Positions 17,401 through 25,552 of a DNA stretch of 64,000 nt are shown here, piece by piece. The stretch's first letter is position 1. Each line of letters opens with the position of its first letter. The notes under the pieces are model-generated. The model did not search any database. It was not told the DNA's origin and was given only the letters and a program-made list of their open reading frames with translations. Source of the stretch: Pantoea sp. (GTDB lineage Bacteria; Pseudomonadota; Gammaproteobacteria; Enterobacterales; Enterobacteriaceae); assembly GCF_028283705.1 (NCBI RefSeq), contig NZ_JAPWKD010000022.1:247926-311925 (forward strand), written 5' to 3'. Made by a program: the position numbers and the translations under genes.

Positions 17401-17433
17401 GGGGCGGCATTTATGTCGCCCTGTTTTTTTTTG
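17401..17433 (+). terminator. Intrinsic terminator between yidC and mnmE
   Basis: GGGCGGCA and TGTCGCCC pair with one G-U across a TTTA loop and are followed by CTG and a run of nine T. It would end or attenuate yidC transcription before mnmE. The stem and loop resemble the second palindrome family (CGGCATTTATGCCG). Confidence 0.75.
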
Positions 17434-17448
17434 AAACGAGAGTCAATT

Positions 17449-18813
17449 ATGAGCCATAGCGATACCATCGTCGCCCAGGCAACGCCACCCGGCCGTGGCG
17501 GTGTCGGCATTCTGCGTATCTCCGGAGCAAAAGCGGCCGACATCGCGCAAGCCGTGCTGGGTAAACTGCCGAAACCGCGCTATGCCGACTATCTGCCGTT
17601 TACCGATGCCGATGGCAGCGTGCTGGATCAGGGTATTGCGCTGTGGTTTCCCGGCCCCAATTCTTTTACCGGTGAAGACGTGCTGGAGTTGCAGGGCCAC
17701 GGCGGTCCGGTGATTCTCGACCTGCTGCTAAAGCGCATTGTGGCGCTGCCCGGCGTGCGCATTGCTCAGCCAGGTGAATTCTCCGAACGCGCTTTTCTGA
17801 ATGACAAACTCGATCTGGCCCAGGCAGAAGCCATTGCTGACCTGATCGATGCCAGTTCCGAGCAGGCAGCACGTTCGGCGGTGAATTCGTTACAGGGCGC
17901 ATTTTCCGTGCGTATTAACGCCCTTGTGGAAGCACTCACTTACCTGCGTATCTATGTGGAAGCGGCCATCGATTTTCCGGATGAAGAGATCGATTTCCTC
18001 TCTGACGGAAAAATTGAAGCACAGCTCAATGCGGTGATCGGCGACCTGAATGGCGTGCGAGCCGAAGCCCGCCAGGGCAGCCTGCTGCGTGAAGGGATGA
18101 AAGTGGTGATTGCTGGCCGTCCCAATGCCGGAAAATCCAGTCTTCTGAATGCATTAGCCGGACGCGAAGCCGCTATCGTCACCGATATCGCCGGTACCAC
18201 GCGTGACGTGCTGCGCGAACATATTCATATCGACGGCATGCCACTGCATATCATCGATACCGCTGGCTTACGCGATGCCAGCGACGAAGTTGAACGCATC
18301 GGTATTGAACGGGCGTGGCAGGAGATTGAACAGGCCGATCGCGTACTGTTTATGGTGGATGGCACCACCACCGAGGCCACCGAAGCCGCCGCCATCTGGC
18401 CCGATTTCGTGTCGCGCCTGCCTGCCGAGCTGCCGATCACCGTGGTACGTAACAAGGCCGATATGACCGGTGAATCCCTCGGCCTGTCCGAAGTGAATGG
18501 TCACTCGCTTATTCGCCTGTCCGCTCGCACGGGTGAAGGCATCGATACCTTGCGCGACCATCTGAAACAGACCATGGGCTTCAGCGGCAATATGGAAGGC
18601 GGCTTCCTCGCCCGCCGTCGTCATTTGCAGGCGCTGGAGTTAGCAGCGACTCACCTGCAACAGGGCAAAGATCAGCTGCTGGGAGCCTGGGCGGGTGAAC
18701 TGCTGGCCGAGGAACTGCGTCTGGCGCAACAGGCCCTGAGCGAAATCACCGGCGAGTTCACCTCGGATGACCTGCTGGGGCGGATTTTCTCCAGTTTTTG
18801 TATTGGGAAGTGA
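17449..18813 (+). CDS. mnmE: tRNA uridine-5-carboxymethylaminomethyl synthesis GTPase MnmE
   Basis: A 454-residue K+-dependent GTPase that, with MnmG, modifies wobble U34 of several tRNAs. The N-terminal folate-binding domain begins MSHSDTIVAQATPPGRG. The G domain has G1 GRPNAGKSS, G2/G3 ITDIAGTTRD and DTAGLRD, and G4 NKAD. The C-terminal FCIGK carries the catalytic cysteine. The chosen ATG gives the E. coli length; an in-frame ATG 36 bases upstream lies in the terminator region. The partner gene mnmG lies at 41400-43289. Confidence 0.97.
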   Translation: MSHSDTIVAQATPPGRGGVGILRISGAKAADIAQAVLGKLPKPRYADYLPFTDADGSVLDQGIALWFPGPNSFTGEDVLELQGHGGPVILDLLLKRIVALPGVRIAQPGEFSERAFLNDKLDLAQAEAIADLIDASSEQAARSAVNSLQGAFSVRINALVEALTYLRIYVEAAIDFPDEEIDFLSDGKIEAQLNAVIGDLNGVRAEARQGSLLREGMKVVIAGRPNAGKSSLLNALAGREAAIVTDIAGTTRDVLREHIHIDGMPLHIIDTAGLRDASDEVERIGIERAWQEIEQADRVLFMVDGTTTEATEAAAIWPDFVSRLPAELPITVVRNKADMTGESLGLSEVNGHSLIRLSARTGEGIDTLRDHLKQTMGFSGNMEGGFLARRRHLQALELAATHLQQGKDQLLGAWAGELLAEELRLAQQALSEITGEFTSDDLLGRIFSSFCIGK

Positions 18814-18824
18814 TCTGACGGGAT

Positions 18825-18845
18825 ACCCGCATCAGCGGGTTTCTC
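18825..18845 (+). terminator. Probable terminator after mnmE
   Basis: ACCCGC (18825-18830) and GCGGGT (18835-18840) flank ATCA and are followed by TTCTC. The stem is short and the U-run weak, but it lies 12 bases after the mnmE stop. The tna operon that follows mnmE in E. coli is absent. Confidence 0.55.
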
Positions 18846-19042
18846 TCACCTGACAATGCCCTTTTCCTCTCCTCCTGCTCAGTAAACAAAACAGCAGACG
18901 ATGCCGTTTTGTTATTTGGCTCCCCCCTGCCTTTGCAGTATAACGATCCCACTGGGTGCGCAAAGTGCACCAACGGATCCCGGTCATTCCTCTATTCATG
19001 CTAAACATTAGGCTCAATTTGATGCCTGAAAAGGAGAGAAAC

Positions 19043-19633
19043 ATGAGTACACCGCTCGACAGCCTCGCCCTGAATGCGCTGTTCAATGAAGCCCGCACCC
19101 ACAGCTACTGGCAAAACAAACCGATTTCACAGGACCTGTTAAAGCAACTCTACGCGCTGACAGCGCTGGGTCCCACCTCCGCCAACTGCTCACCGGGCCG
19201 CTTTGTGTTTGTCACCTCACAGGAAGGGAAAGAAAAGCTGAAACCCGCGCTCTCTTCCGGCAACCTGGAAAAAACCATGGCAGCTCCAGTGACGGTTATC
19301 GTCGCCTCCGATGCGGAGTTCTATGAAAATCTGCCTAAGCTGTTTCCACACGGTGATGCGCGTAGCTGGTTCACCAGCAATCCGGAGCTGGTTAAAGAGA
19401 CTGCATTTCGCAACAGCAGTTTGCAGGCGGGTTATCTGATTCTGGCGGCACGCTCATTGGGGCTGGATGCTGGCCCGATGTCGGGTTTTGATCCGGCCAA
19501 AATCAATGAAGCTTTCTTCAGCAACAGCAAATGGCAGGTTAATTTGCTGATCAACCTCGGTTATGGCGAAGCGAGCAAACTGCATCCGCGTCTGCCGCGC
19601 CTCGGTTTTGATGACGTCTGCAAATTTGCCTGA
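19043..19633 (+). CDS. RutE-like NAD(P)H nitroreductase-family flavoprotein (malonic semialdehyde reductase type)
   Basis: A 196-residue nitroreductase-fold FMN protein, the same length as E. coli RutE. Shared stretches include LGPTSANCSPGRFVFV, PALSSGNLEKT, LFPHGDARSWFTS, ETAFRNSSLQAGYL and LGLDAGPMSGFD. RutE reduces malonic semialdehyde to 3-hydroxypropionate in pyrimidine breakdown, but the other rut genes are not nearby, so another aldehyde or nitro substrate is possible. AAGGAGAG lies 7 bases before the chosen ATG; the frame stays open further upstream without such a site. Confidence 0.85.
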   Translation: MSTPLDSLALNALFNEARTHSYWQNKPISQDLLKQLYALTALGPTSANCSPGRFVFVTSQEGKEKLKPALSSGNLEKTMAAPVTVIVASDAEFYENLPKLFPHGDARSWFTSNPELVKETAFRNSSLQAGYLILAARSLGLDAGPMSGFDPAKINEAFFSNSKWQVNLLINLGYGEASKLHPRLPRLGFDDVCKFA

Positions 19634-19660
19634 GTAAAAAGCGCCGTGACACAGTCTGTC

Positions 19661-19686
19661 GCGGCGCGATTTATCGCGCGGGTTTT
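19661..19686. repeat. Palindromic repeat identical to the unit at 5844-5869
   Basis: 26 bases are identical to 5844-5869, including the core GCGCGATTTATCGCGC at 19664-19679 and the trailing GGGTTTT. The head here is GTCG rather than GTAG. It lies between the convergent RutE-like and flavin reductase genes and may also act as a terminator in the + direction. Confidence 0.78.
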
Positions 19687-19697
19687 ATGGACCGCGC

Positions 19698-20204
19698 TTA
19701 TCCCAGCGAATGAAAGCCACTGTTGAAGTAGACCATCGGTTCTGCCGCTTCGCCCGGCAAATTAATGCCCACAATCCGCGCCAGCAACACGCTATGTGTG
19801 TGCCAGTCCACCACTTTTTCCAGATGACAATCAAAACTCACCAGCGCATCAGCCAGCACCGGCGCGCCGGTAGTCAGGGTTTGCCAGTCGCCGTGCTGAA
19901 AGCGCTCAGTGCGACGTGATGGCTGACTGAACTGCGCGCAAAGCTCGGCATGGTGCTCACGCAGCACGTTAACCGCAAAATATCCTGCCTGCAGAAAACC
20001 CGCATGGCTGGAGGAGCTTTGGTTGATGCAAACCAACAGGCTGGGCGGTTCTGCCGCCAGTGAGCTGACCGACGACGCAATCAGACCAAATTTCTCATCG
20101 CCTGATTGTGTGGTGACCAGTGAGACGCCTGCACTCAGGCGGCGCATACCAAAACGAAAGTCATCGAGTGAGATCGATTCCTGGGAAGATGAAGTAACTG
20201 ACAT
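19698..20204 (-). CDS. Flavin reductase family protein (RutF/HpaC-like)
   Basis: A 168-residue FMN-binding split-barrel protein that would supply reduced flavin to a monooxygenase or act alone. Family features are FRFGMRRLSAGVSLVTT at the N-terminus, FGLIASSVSSL, PPSLLVCINQSSSSH and the C-terminal GLVWF-like segment MVYFNSGFHSLG. Residues resemble RutF and HpaC, yet neither rutA nor hpaB is in the window. The ATG at 20204 with CGGAG upstream was preferred over one 36 bases further out. It converges on the RutE-like gene. Confidence 0.8.
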   Translation of the reverse strand: MSVTSSSQESISLDDFRFGMRRLSAGVSLVTTQSGDEKFGLIASSVSSLAAEPPSLLVCINQSSSSHAGFLQAGYFAVNVLREHHAELCAQFSQPSRRTERFQHGDWQTLTTGAPVLADALVSFDCHLEKVVDWHTHSVLLARIVGINLPGEAAEPMVYFNSGFHSLG

Positions 20205-20505
20205 AAAAACTCCGACGTGCATGATTCTGCGATGAAGCACAGCTGAAATCCGGCAATTATAATTTTCTCATCAGCCTGCTTTTTTAATGCCCAAATCCTA
20301 CACTACATCGCCCCATTCAGCATCTAATCAGGCATTTATCAGCAAACAAGCTGGATGACATGGCTACTGGCGCGGCCTCAGCGCATGGCCATGATGTTCG
20401 GCGTTATCTGAAATTCAGGGATTCCACGTAATGCCGGATGCAAAGACATGAGAAAATTCTTACAATAGCTGTGATGATTATCCGACCATTTTCACGGAGC
20501 GACAG
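20205..20505. promoter_or_regulatory. Divergent intergenic region, flavin reductase / yieE
   Basis: About 300 bases without a gene between two divergent starts. It must hold both promoters. An AT-rich patch with TATAAT at 20258-20263 is visible, but I could not pair it with a convincing -35, so no promoter is called. Confidence 0.4.
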
Positions 20506-21264
20506 ATGGCTAGTCATTTTGTTCGTTGGATGGGTAACCCGCCCCTCTCCTCTGAGACAATGCGGGTTCCACAGGATGTAATTAATAGCGCGCAACGTCT
20601 GCCCGATAAGCGCCGTGGCCGCTTTCTTGCCGCTCGTGAGCTGCTGGCGCAGCTGATGTTGCGTATTTACGGTATCAATGAACTGCCGCTGCTTGTGACC
20701 ACCAGCAGCGGTCGGCCCCGTTTTGCCGATTCCGCCCTGCCTGATTTCAGCATCGCCTATGCCGGAAATATGGTGGGTGTTCTGCTGGCTGAAGAAGGTG
20801 GCCGGGCCGGGCTGGATATGGAAATCGTGCGCGCCCACAGTCGTCAGACGCAGGATGCCCTCACCCAGGATCTCTCTTCCGGAGAGAAAGCCTGGATTAA
20901 TGCGCAGCAGGATTTTATGGAAGCGGTGACGCAGATCTGGACGCTACGCCAGAGCATTCTCAAACTCACCGGCGAAGCGGAAAGCGGTATCGATTCATTG
21001 CGGCTCCATCCCGCCGCAGGACGCCTGCGCTCCAGCGTGTTCCCGGATATTCAGGCCGTGTGCGATGCCGAACCGACGCTGGTTTGGTCATGCGCTTTGT
21101 CACCCGGTACGGAGCGACTTCGGTTGTGGGAAATTGATGGCGACTATCAATGGCAGCCGCTACGCGATGTGGAGATGAGTAAACCGAATATCGGTCCACG
21201 CACCTTGCGTCTGACCAGTTTACCGAGCGAACGCACTACACCGCAGGAAATAGGTCATCCATAA
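20506..21264 (+). CDS. yieE: YieE, 4'-phosphopantetheinyl transferase superfamily protein
   Basis: A 252-residue protein aligning along its length with E. coli YieE. The Sfp-type fold is indicated by RGRFLAARELLAQL, PDFSIAYAGNMVGVLL and AGLDMEIVRA, which holds the Asp and Glu that bind magnesium. The usual second motif W-x-x-K-E-x-x-x-K reads WTLRQSILKLTG here, so the lysine-glutamate pair is replaced; E. coli YieE also departs there. Transfer activity is therefore uncertain. It is separated from convergent adeP by a strong terminator. Confidence 0.85.
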   Translation: MASHFVRWMGNPPLSSETMRVPQDVINSAQRLPDKRRGRFLAARELLAQLMLRIYGINELPLLVTTSSGRPRFADSALPDFSIAYAGNMVGVLLAEEGGRAGLDMEIVRAHSRQTQDALTQDLSSGEKAWINAQQDFMEAVTQIWTLRQSILKLTGEAESGIDSLRLHPAAGRLRSSVFPDIQAVCDAEPTLVWSCALSPGTERLRLWEIDGDYQWQPLRDVEMSKPNIGPRTLRLTSLPSERTTPQEIGHP

Positions 21265-21268
21265 TAAG

Positions 21269-21297
21269 ACAGGCCGCTTATGCGGCCTGTTTAGTTT
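21269..21297. terminator. Bidirectional terminator between yieE and adeP
   Basis: ACAGGCCGC (21269-21277) and GCGGCCTGT (21282-21290) are perfectly complementary around TTAT. T-rich sequence follows on the + side. It lies between two convergent genes. Confidence 0.85.
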
Positions 21298-22610
21298 TAG
21301 TGGGCGTCAACAAACACGATTTTCAGTACAAACAACAGCGCCACCACCACCACGCACGGGCTGATTTCCCGCCAGCGTCCCGTTCCCAGCTTCATCACGC
21401 AGTAAGCGATAAAGCCCAGCGCAATGCCTTCCGTAATCGAGAAACTGAACGGCATCATCACTGCGGTGACAAACGCCGGAACCGCTTCAGTAAGATCGTC
21501 CCAGCGCACACGTGACAATGACGCCGTCATCAGTACGCCGACGTAGATCAAAGCGCCCGCAGCCGCGTAGGCGGGCACCATCGCCGCCAGCGGTGACAGA
21601 AACATCACCAGCAGGAACAGGATACCGGTGATCACCGCCATCAGCCCGGTACGGCCACCAATCGCCACGCCCGAAGAACTTTCGATATAGGCGGTAACCG
21701 ATGAAGTACCAATCAGCGACCCGGCCACTGAGCTGACGCTGTCAACAAACAACGCCTGCTTCATCCGCGGGAAGGTGCCTTTTTCATCAGTCAGCCCGGC
21801 TTTGTCGGTTACGCCAATCAGCGTGCCGGAGGAGTCAAACAGGTTGACCAGCATGAACGAGAAAATCACCCCGGCCATCCCGATATTCAGTGCACCTTTA
21901 ATATCGACCTGACCCACCACGGAACCCACAGAGGGTGGTGTCGCGAACACGCCGGTAAACTTCACATCGCCCAGCAGCAGGCCAATCACGGTGGTCACCA
22001 CAATCGACACCAGCACCGCCGCATGGATATTACGTGAAGCCAGAATGGCGATAATGAAAAAGCCAAGCGCGCCCAGCAACACGCTATGCGAGGTCAGGTT
22101 ACCCACGGTGACCAGCGTATCGGCATTTGGCACGATGATACCCGCATTTTTCAGCCCCATCATGGCGATGAACAGCCCGATACCGGCCGTGATGCCCACG
22201 CGCAGGCTCAGCGGGATATTGGCAATCATCCAGTAACGCACGCGCAACAACGTGAGGATTAATAACCCCAGCGCACCCCAGAAGATTGCCCCCATACCGA
22301 TCTGCCACGAATACCCCATCGCGCCGACTACGACAAAGGCAAAGAAGGCATTCAGCCCCATCGCCGGTGCCAGAGCGACCGGCAGATTAGCCACCAGCCC
22401 CATCAGGATGCTGCCAAATGCGGCAATCAGACAGGTGGTGACAAACACCGCCTGGGTATTCATACCCGCGGCACCAAGGATTTGCGGGTTAACGAAGACG
22501 ATGTACACCATCGTCAGAAAGGTGGTGAAACCGGCGATCACTTCCGTGCGCACGGTAGTACCGTGTTCCTGCAACTTAAAAATGCGCTGCAACAGACCCT
22601 GCTTGTTCAT
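21297..22610 (-). CDS. adeP: Adenine permease AdeP (NCS2/AzgA family)
   Basis: A 437-residue inner-membrane purine:proton symporter with the 14-helix NCS2 fold. ALAPAMGLNAFFAF, FVDSVSSVAGSLIGTSSVTAYIES (read here in two parts) and GGRTGLMAV are AzgA-type signatures. The position beside yieE and yieH and the sequence match E. coli YieG (AdeP). A near-consensus PurR operator lies 70 bases upstream, so expression probably falls when purines are plentiful. Confidence 0.93.
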   Translation of the reverse strand: MNKQGLLQRIFKLQEHGTTVRTEVIAGFTTFLTMVYIVFVNPQILGAAGMNTQAVFVTTCLIAAFGSILMGLVANLPVALAPAMGLNAFFAFVVVGAMGYSWQIGMGAIFWGALGLLILTLLRVRYWMIANIPLSLRVGITAGIGLFIAMMGLKNAGIIVPNADTLVTVGNLTSHSVLLGALGFFIIAILASRNIHAAVLVSIVVTTVIGLLLGDVKFTGVFATPPSVGSVVGQVDIKGALNIGMAGVIFSFMLVNLFDSSGTLIGVTDKAGLTDEKGTFPRMKQALFVDSVSSVAGSLIGTSSVTAYIESSSGVAIGGRTGLMAVITGILFLLVMFLSPLAAMVPAYAAAGALIYVGVLMTASLSRVRWDDLTEAVPAFVTAVMMPFSFSITEGIALGFIAYCVMKLGTGRWREISPCVVVVALLFVLKIVFVDAH

Positions 22611-22678
22611 AGCATTATCCTGCTGAAAAATTTAACGCGCGTATCCTATAGATTTTACCGGCCCAGCACACTGATTTT

Positions 22679-22694
22679 TCGCAAGCGTTTGCTC
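22679..22694. promoter_or_regulatory. PurR operator candidate in the adeP-yieH gap
   Basis: TCGCAAGCGTTTGCTC compares with the PurR consensus ACGCAAACGTTTGCGT; the central GCAAGCGTTTGC has one mismatch. It lies between divergent adeP (start 22610) and yieH (start 22751). Confidence 0.7.
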
Positions 22695-22750
22695 GACGCG
22701 CGCAGTGGGTTAGAGTGACAGCTAATTGTTTACCAAAAGGATGATGTGCG

Positions 22751-23410
22751 ATGTCAGTTGAATGTATTTTTTTTGATTGTGACGGCACGCTGGTCGACAG
22801 CGAGGTGATCTGTACGCAATCTTACGTCAACACCTTTGCCCGCTACGGTATCGAGCTATCGCTCCAGCAGATGTTCGAAAAATACAAAGGGGTCAAACTG
22901 TACGACATCATCCGTGATGTGGCAGCGGAACATCAGGCCGAACTCCCCATCGATGAAGTGGAAACCGCCTACCGCGCCGAAGTGGCCCGGCTGTTTGACT
23001 TGCAGCTGGAGCCTATCGCCGGGGCAAAAGCGCTGGTGGAGCAGGTTAAAGTGCCGATGTGTGTGGTATCGAATGGCACAGTGAAGAAAATGCAGCATTC
23101 CCTCGGGCTGACCGGCATGTTGCCGTACTTCGCTGAGAATCTTTACAGCGGTTATGACATCAATCACTGGAAACCAGACCCGGAACTGATGTATCACGCG
23201 GCGGAGCAAATGCAGGTGCCGATTGAGAAATGCATTCTGGTGGATGATTCGGAAGCAGGTGCCCGCGCTGGCATCGCCGCCGGTATTCCGGTGTTTTATT
23301 ACTGCGCGGATGCGCATAACCCGGAACTTGATCACCCGCTGGTGACCCGTTTTGATGATATGGCGCAGTTGCCAGCATTGTGGCAGGCGCGGGGTTGGGC
23401 GCTGGTGTAA
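22751..23410 (+). CDS. yieH: 6-phosphogluconate phosphatase YieH (HAD superfamily)
   Basis: A 219-residue HAD phosphatase. FFDCDGTLVDSEV at the N-terminus carries the nucleophile, MCVVSNG is motif II, HWKPDPELM supplies the motif III lysine, and ILVDDSEAGARAG is motif IV. E. coli YieH (221 residues) dephosphorylates 6-phosphogluconate and is found at the same place. Confidence 0.92.
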   Translation: MSVECIFFDCDGTLVDSEVICTQSYVNTFARYGIELSLQQMFEKYKGVKLYDIIRDVAAEHQAELPIDEVETAYRAEVARLFDLQLEPIAGAKALVEQVKVPMCVVSNGTVKKMQHSLGLTGMLPYFAENLYSGYDINHWKPDPELMYHAAEQMQVPIEKCILVDDSEAGARAGIAAGIPVFYYCADAHNPELDHPLVTRFDDMAQLPALWQARGWALV

Positions 23411-23426
23411 CGCCCTGTAACCCATA

Positions 23427-23448
23427 ACGGCGCGAAAAATCGCGCCGT
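23427..23448. terminator. Hairpin between convergent yieH and MFS gene
   Basis: ACGGCGCGA (23427-23435) and TCGCGCCGT (23440-23448) are perfectly complementary around AAAA. The stem resembles the GCGCGAT palindrome family with a changed loop. It may stop transcription from both sides, although no clear U-run follows. Confidence 0.6.
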
Positions 23449-23452
23449 GGCA

Positions 23453-24694
23453 TCAGCCAATCGCGCCCAGTGAATCCTCATTACCCTGCTTTTTCGGCAG
23501 CAAAAACAGCGTTGCCACAATATCCAGCAGATAAATCAGCGCCAGCAGCGTAATCGCCGCAGCAAATGATATTTTCGCAGCCAGTAAACCAATTACCAGC
23601 GGCCCAACCCCCCCCACACCACGCCCGAGGTTAAACAACACGTTCTGCGCCGTGGCGCGAGCCTGTGGCGGGAAAGTATCGGAAATTAACGCGCCGTAGC
23701 CGCCAATCATGCCATTCACGAACATCCCCATCAGCGCACCGGTAAACAGCATCACGGTGGGATCACGCAGCTGAGCGTAAATCACCACCATCACTACCGC
23801 ACCAAATTGATACAACAGGAAGATTTTCCAGCGCGCGAAGCGGTCCGCCAGCACGCCAAACAGCCAGATACCGAACGTCATCCCCACCACGGTGACAGCG
23901 GTCCACAGACCGGATTTGGTCAGACTGAAGCCGAAGCTGGAGGAGAGATAACTCGGCATCCAAATCATCAGACCGTAATAACCAAAGTTCTGTACCGAGC
24001 AGAGGATAAAGATACCCAGACTTGCCTTGCTGGTGGCCCGGTCGCTAAACAGCAAACGGATACGTGCGGCAAACGACAATTGCGGCGTTTTCGCCACATG
24101 ACGGGTAAATCCTTCCGGTTCCCCCATGCTGCGGCGAATCACAAACGACACCAGCGCGGGCAACAGCCCCACCAGGAACATACCGCGCCAACCAATCACA
24201 CTCAGCAGTGGCGGGGTAATAAAGGCTGCCAGCAGCACACCCAGCTGCCAGCCGATGCCTACCCATGCGGAGGCGCGATTACGCTTCTCCTGCGGCCAGG
24301 CTTCAGCGATAAGCGCCATGCCGATACCAAACTCGCCACCCAGCCCCATTCCTGCCAGAGTACGGTACGCCAGCAAATCCCAGTAGCCCTGCGCCACTGC
24401 GCATAACCCGGTGAAAATGGAAAACATCAGAATAGTGACGGTCAGAATGCGGATGCGGCCAAAACGGTCGCTGAGATGCCCAAAGACAATGCCACCCACC
24501 ACGGCTCCAATCAGCGTCCAGGTGACCAGCGATCCTGCCTGTGAAGGATCGAGTGCCAGCGACACGCTAATCGCCGGTAACATGAAGCCAAGAATCAGCA
24601 GATCGAATCCGTCCATCGCATAGCCACTGACCGCCGCCAGCATCGCTTTGGCCGGGGTGACGCTCTGTTTCTTTTTGGGGGAGAGGGGTGACAT
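23453..24694 (-). CDS. MFS transporter, AAHS/SHS-type (aromatic or organic acid:H+ symporter)
   Basis: A 413-residue, 12-helix major facilitator. MDGFDLLILGFMLP in helix 1 (the DGFD motif), GHLSDRFGRIRIL in loop 2-3 and RTLAGMGLGGEFG in helix 4 mark the family of aromatic acid and sialate/lactate carriers. The substrate cannot be told. The ATG at 24694 with AAGGTG upstream is preferred over an upstream in-frame ATG. It lies downstream of phoU in the same direction but beyond a terminator. Confidence 0.83.
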   Translation of the reverse strand: MSPLSPKKKQSVTPAKAMLAAVSGYAMDGFDLLILGFMLPAISVSLALDPSQAGSLVTWTLIGAVVGGIVFGHLSDRFGRIRILTVTILMFSIFTGLCAVAQGYWDLLAYRTLAGMGLGGEFGIGMALIAEAWPQEKRNRASAWVGIGWQLGVLLAAFITPPLLSVIGWRGMFLVGLLPALVSFVIRRSMGEPEGFTRHVAKTPQLSFAARIRLLFSDRATSKASLGIFILCSVQNFGYYGLMIWMPSYLSSSFGFSLTKSGLWTAVTVVGMTFGIWLFGVLADRFARWKIFLLYQFGAVVMVVIYAQLRDPTVMLFTGALMGMFVNGMIGGYGALISDTFPPQARATAQNVLFNLGRGVGGVGPLVIGLLAAKISFAAAITLLALIYLLDIVATLFLLPKKQGNEDSLGAIG

Positions 24695-24766
24695 CAGCAA
24701 CACCTTGTAATAAAAAGTGCGCCAAGTATAAAGAGCGGAACGCCGTGAGACCAATCAGAAATGAAG

Positions 24767-24793
24767 ATGGCTGCCGCTAATGCAGGCAGCCAT
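24767..24793 (-). terminator. Terminator of the pst-phoU operon
   Basis: ATGGCTGCC (24767-24775) and GGCAGCCAT (24785-24793) form a perfect nine-base stem 8 bases past the phoU stop, read on the - strand. The following sequence CTTCATTTC is moderately T-rich. Confidence 0.7.
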
Positions 24794-24800
24794 CAGGCTA

Positions 24801-25535
24801 TCAGGACGGTTTGTTGGTGCCATCGTCGCCGGACAGCAGCTCATCCAGCTTGTCGCCACCAACGTGACGGAAATCCTGTCCCTTCACGAAGTAGAAGATG
24901 ATTTCGCAGATATTCTGGCAACGGTCACCGATACGCTCGATGGCACGTGCGCAGAACAGGGCGGTCAGTACACTTGGAATGGTACGCGGATCTTCCATCA
25001 TGTAGGTCATCAGCTGACGTACAATGCCCTCGTACTCTTTATCCACCTTCTTATCTTCACGGTAGATCTGGATCGCCGCATTAAGATCCATGCGGGCAAA
25101 CGCATCCAGCACGTCATGCAGCATCTGCACGGTATGATGGCCAAGTGATTCCAGGCTCACCAGCAGCGGCAGATGTTGCTGACCAAATTTCTCCAGTGCA
25201 GTGCGGCTGATTTTTTCCGCCACGTCACCGATACGTTCCAGCTCAGAAATGGTCTTGATGATTGCCATCACCAGGCGCAGGTCGCTGGCGGTAGGCTGGC
25301 GTTTGGCGATGATGCGCACGCAGGCTTCATCAATCTCCACTTCCATCATATTGACCTTCTGATCACCGTCGATAACGCGCTGTGCCAGTTCGCCATCCTG
25401 GTTATGCATCGCGGTAATGGCGTCGGTGAGCTGCTGCTCAACCATGCCACCCATGATCATCACCTGAGTGCGAATGTGCTCCAGCTCCGCGTTGAACTGA
25501 CCGGAGATATGTTTGTTCAGATTTAAATTATCCAT
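24801..25535 (-). CDS. phoU: Phosphate-specific transport accessory protein PhoU
   Basis: A 244-residue cytoplasmic all-helical protein made of two similar three-helix bundles, each with an acidic metal-binding motif (region SELERIGDVAEKI and AIERIGDRCQNI). It couples the Pst transporter to PhoR so that the Pho regulon stays off when phosphate is abundant. It is the last gene of pstSCAB-phoU, 17 bases after pstB. Confidence 0.97.
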   Translation of the reverse strand: MDNLNLNKHISGQFNAELEHIRTQVMIMGGMVEQQLTDAITAMHNQDGELAQRVIDGDQKVNMMEVEIDEACVRIIAKRQPTASDLRLVMAIIKTISELERIGDVAEKISRTALEKFGQQHLPLLVSLESLGHHTVQMLHDVLDAFARMDLNAAIQIYREDKKVDKEYEGIVRQLMTYMMEDPRTIPSVLTALFCARAIERIGDRCQNICEIIFYFVKGQDFRHVGGDKLDELLSGDDGTNKPS

Positions 25536-25552
25536 GTGCGTCTCCTGTCAAA

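Noticed and set aside
18814..19042. A remnant of tnaC-tnaA after mnmE
   Set aside because: The 229-base gap has no TnaC-like leader peptide or tryptophanase sequence on either strand.
20404..20838. 144-codon - strand frame overlapping the yieE start
   Set aside because: It is antisense to yieE, which aligns along its length with a known family. No ribosome site or similarity was seen.
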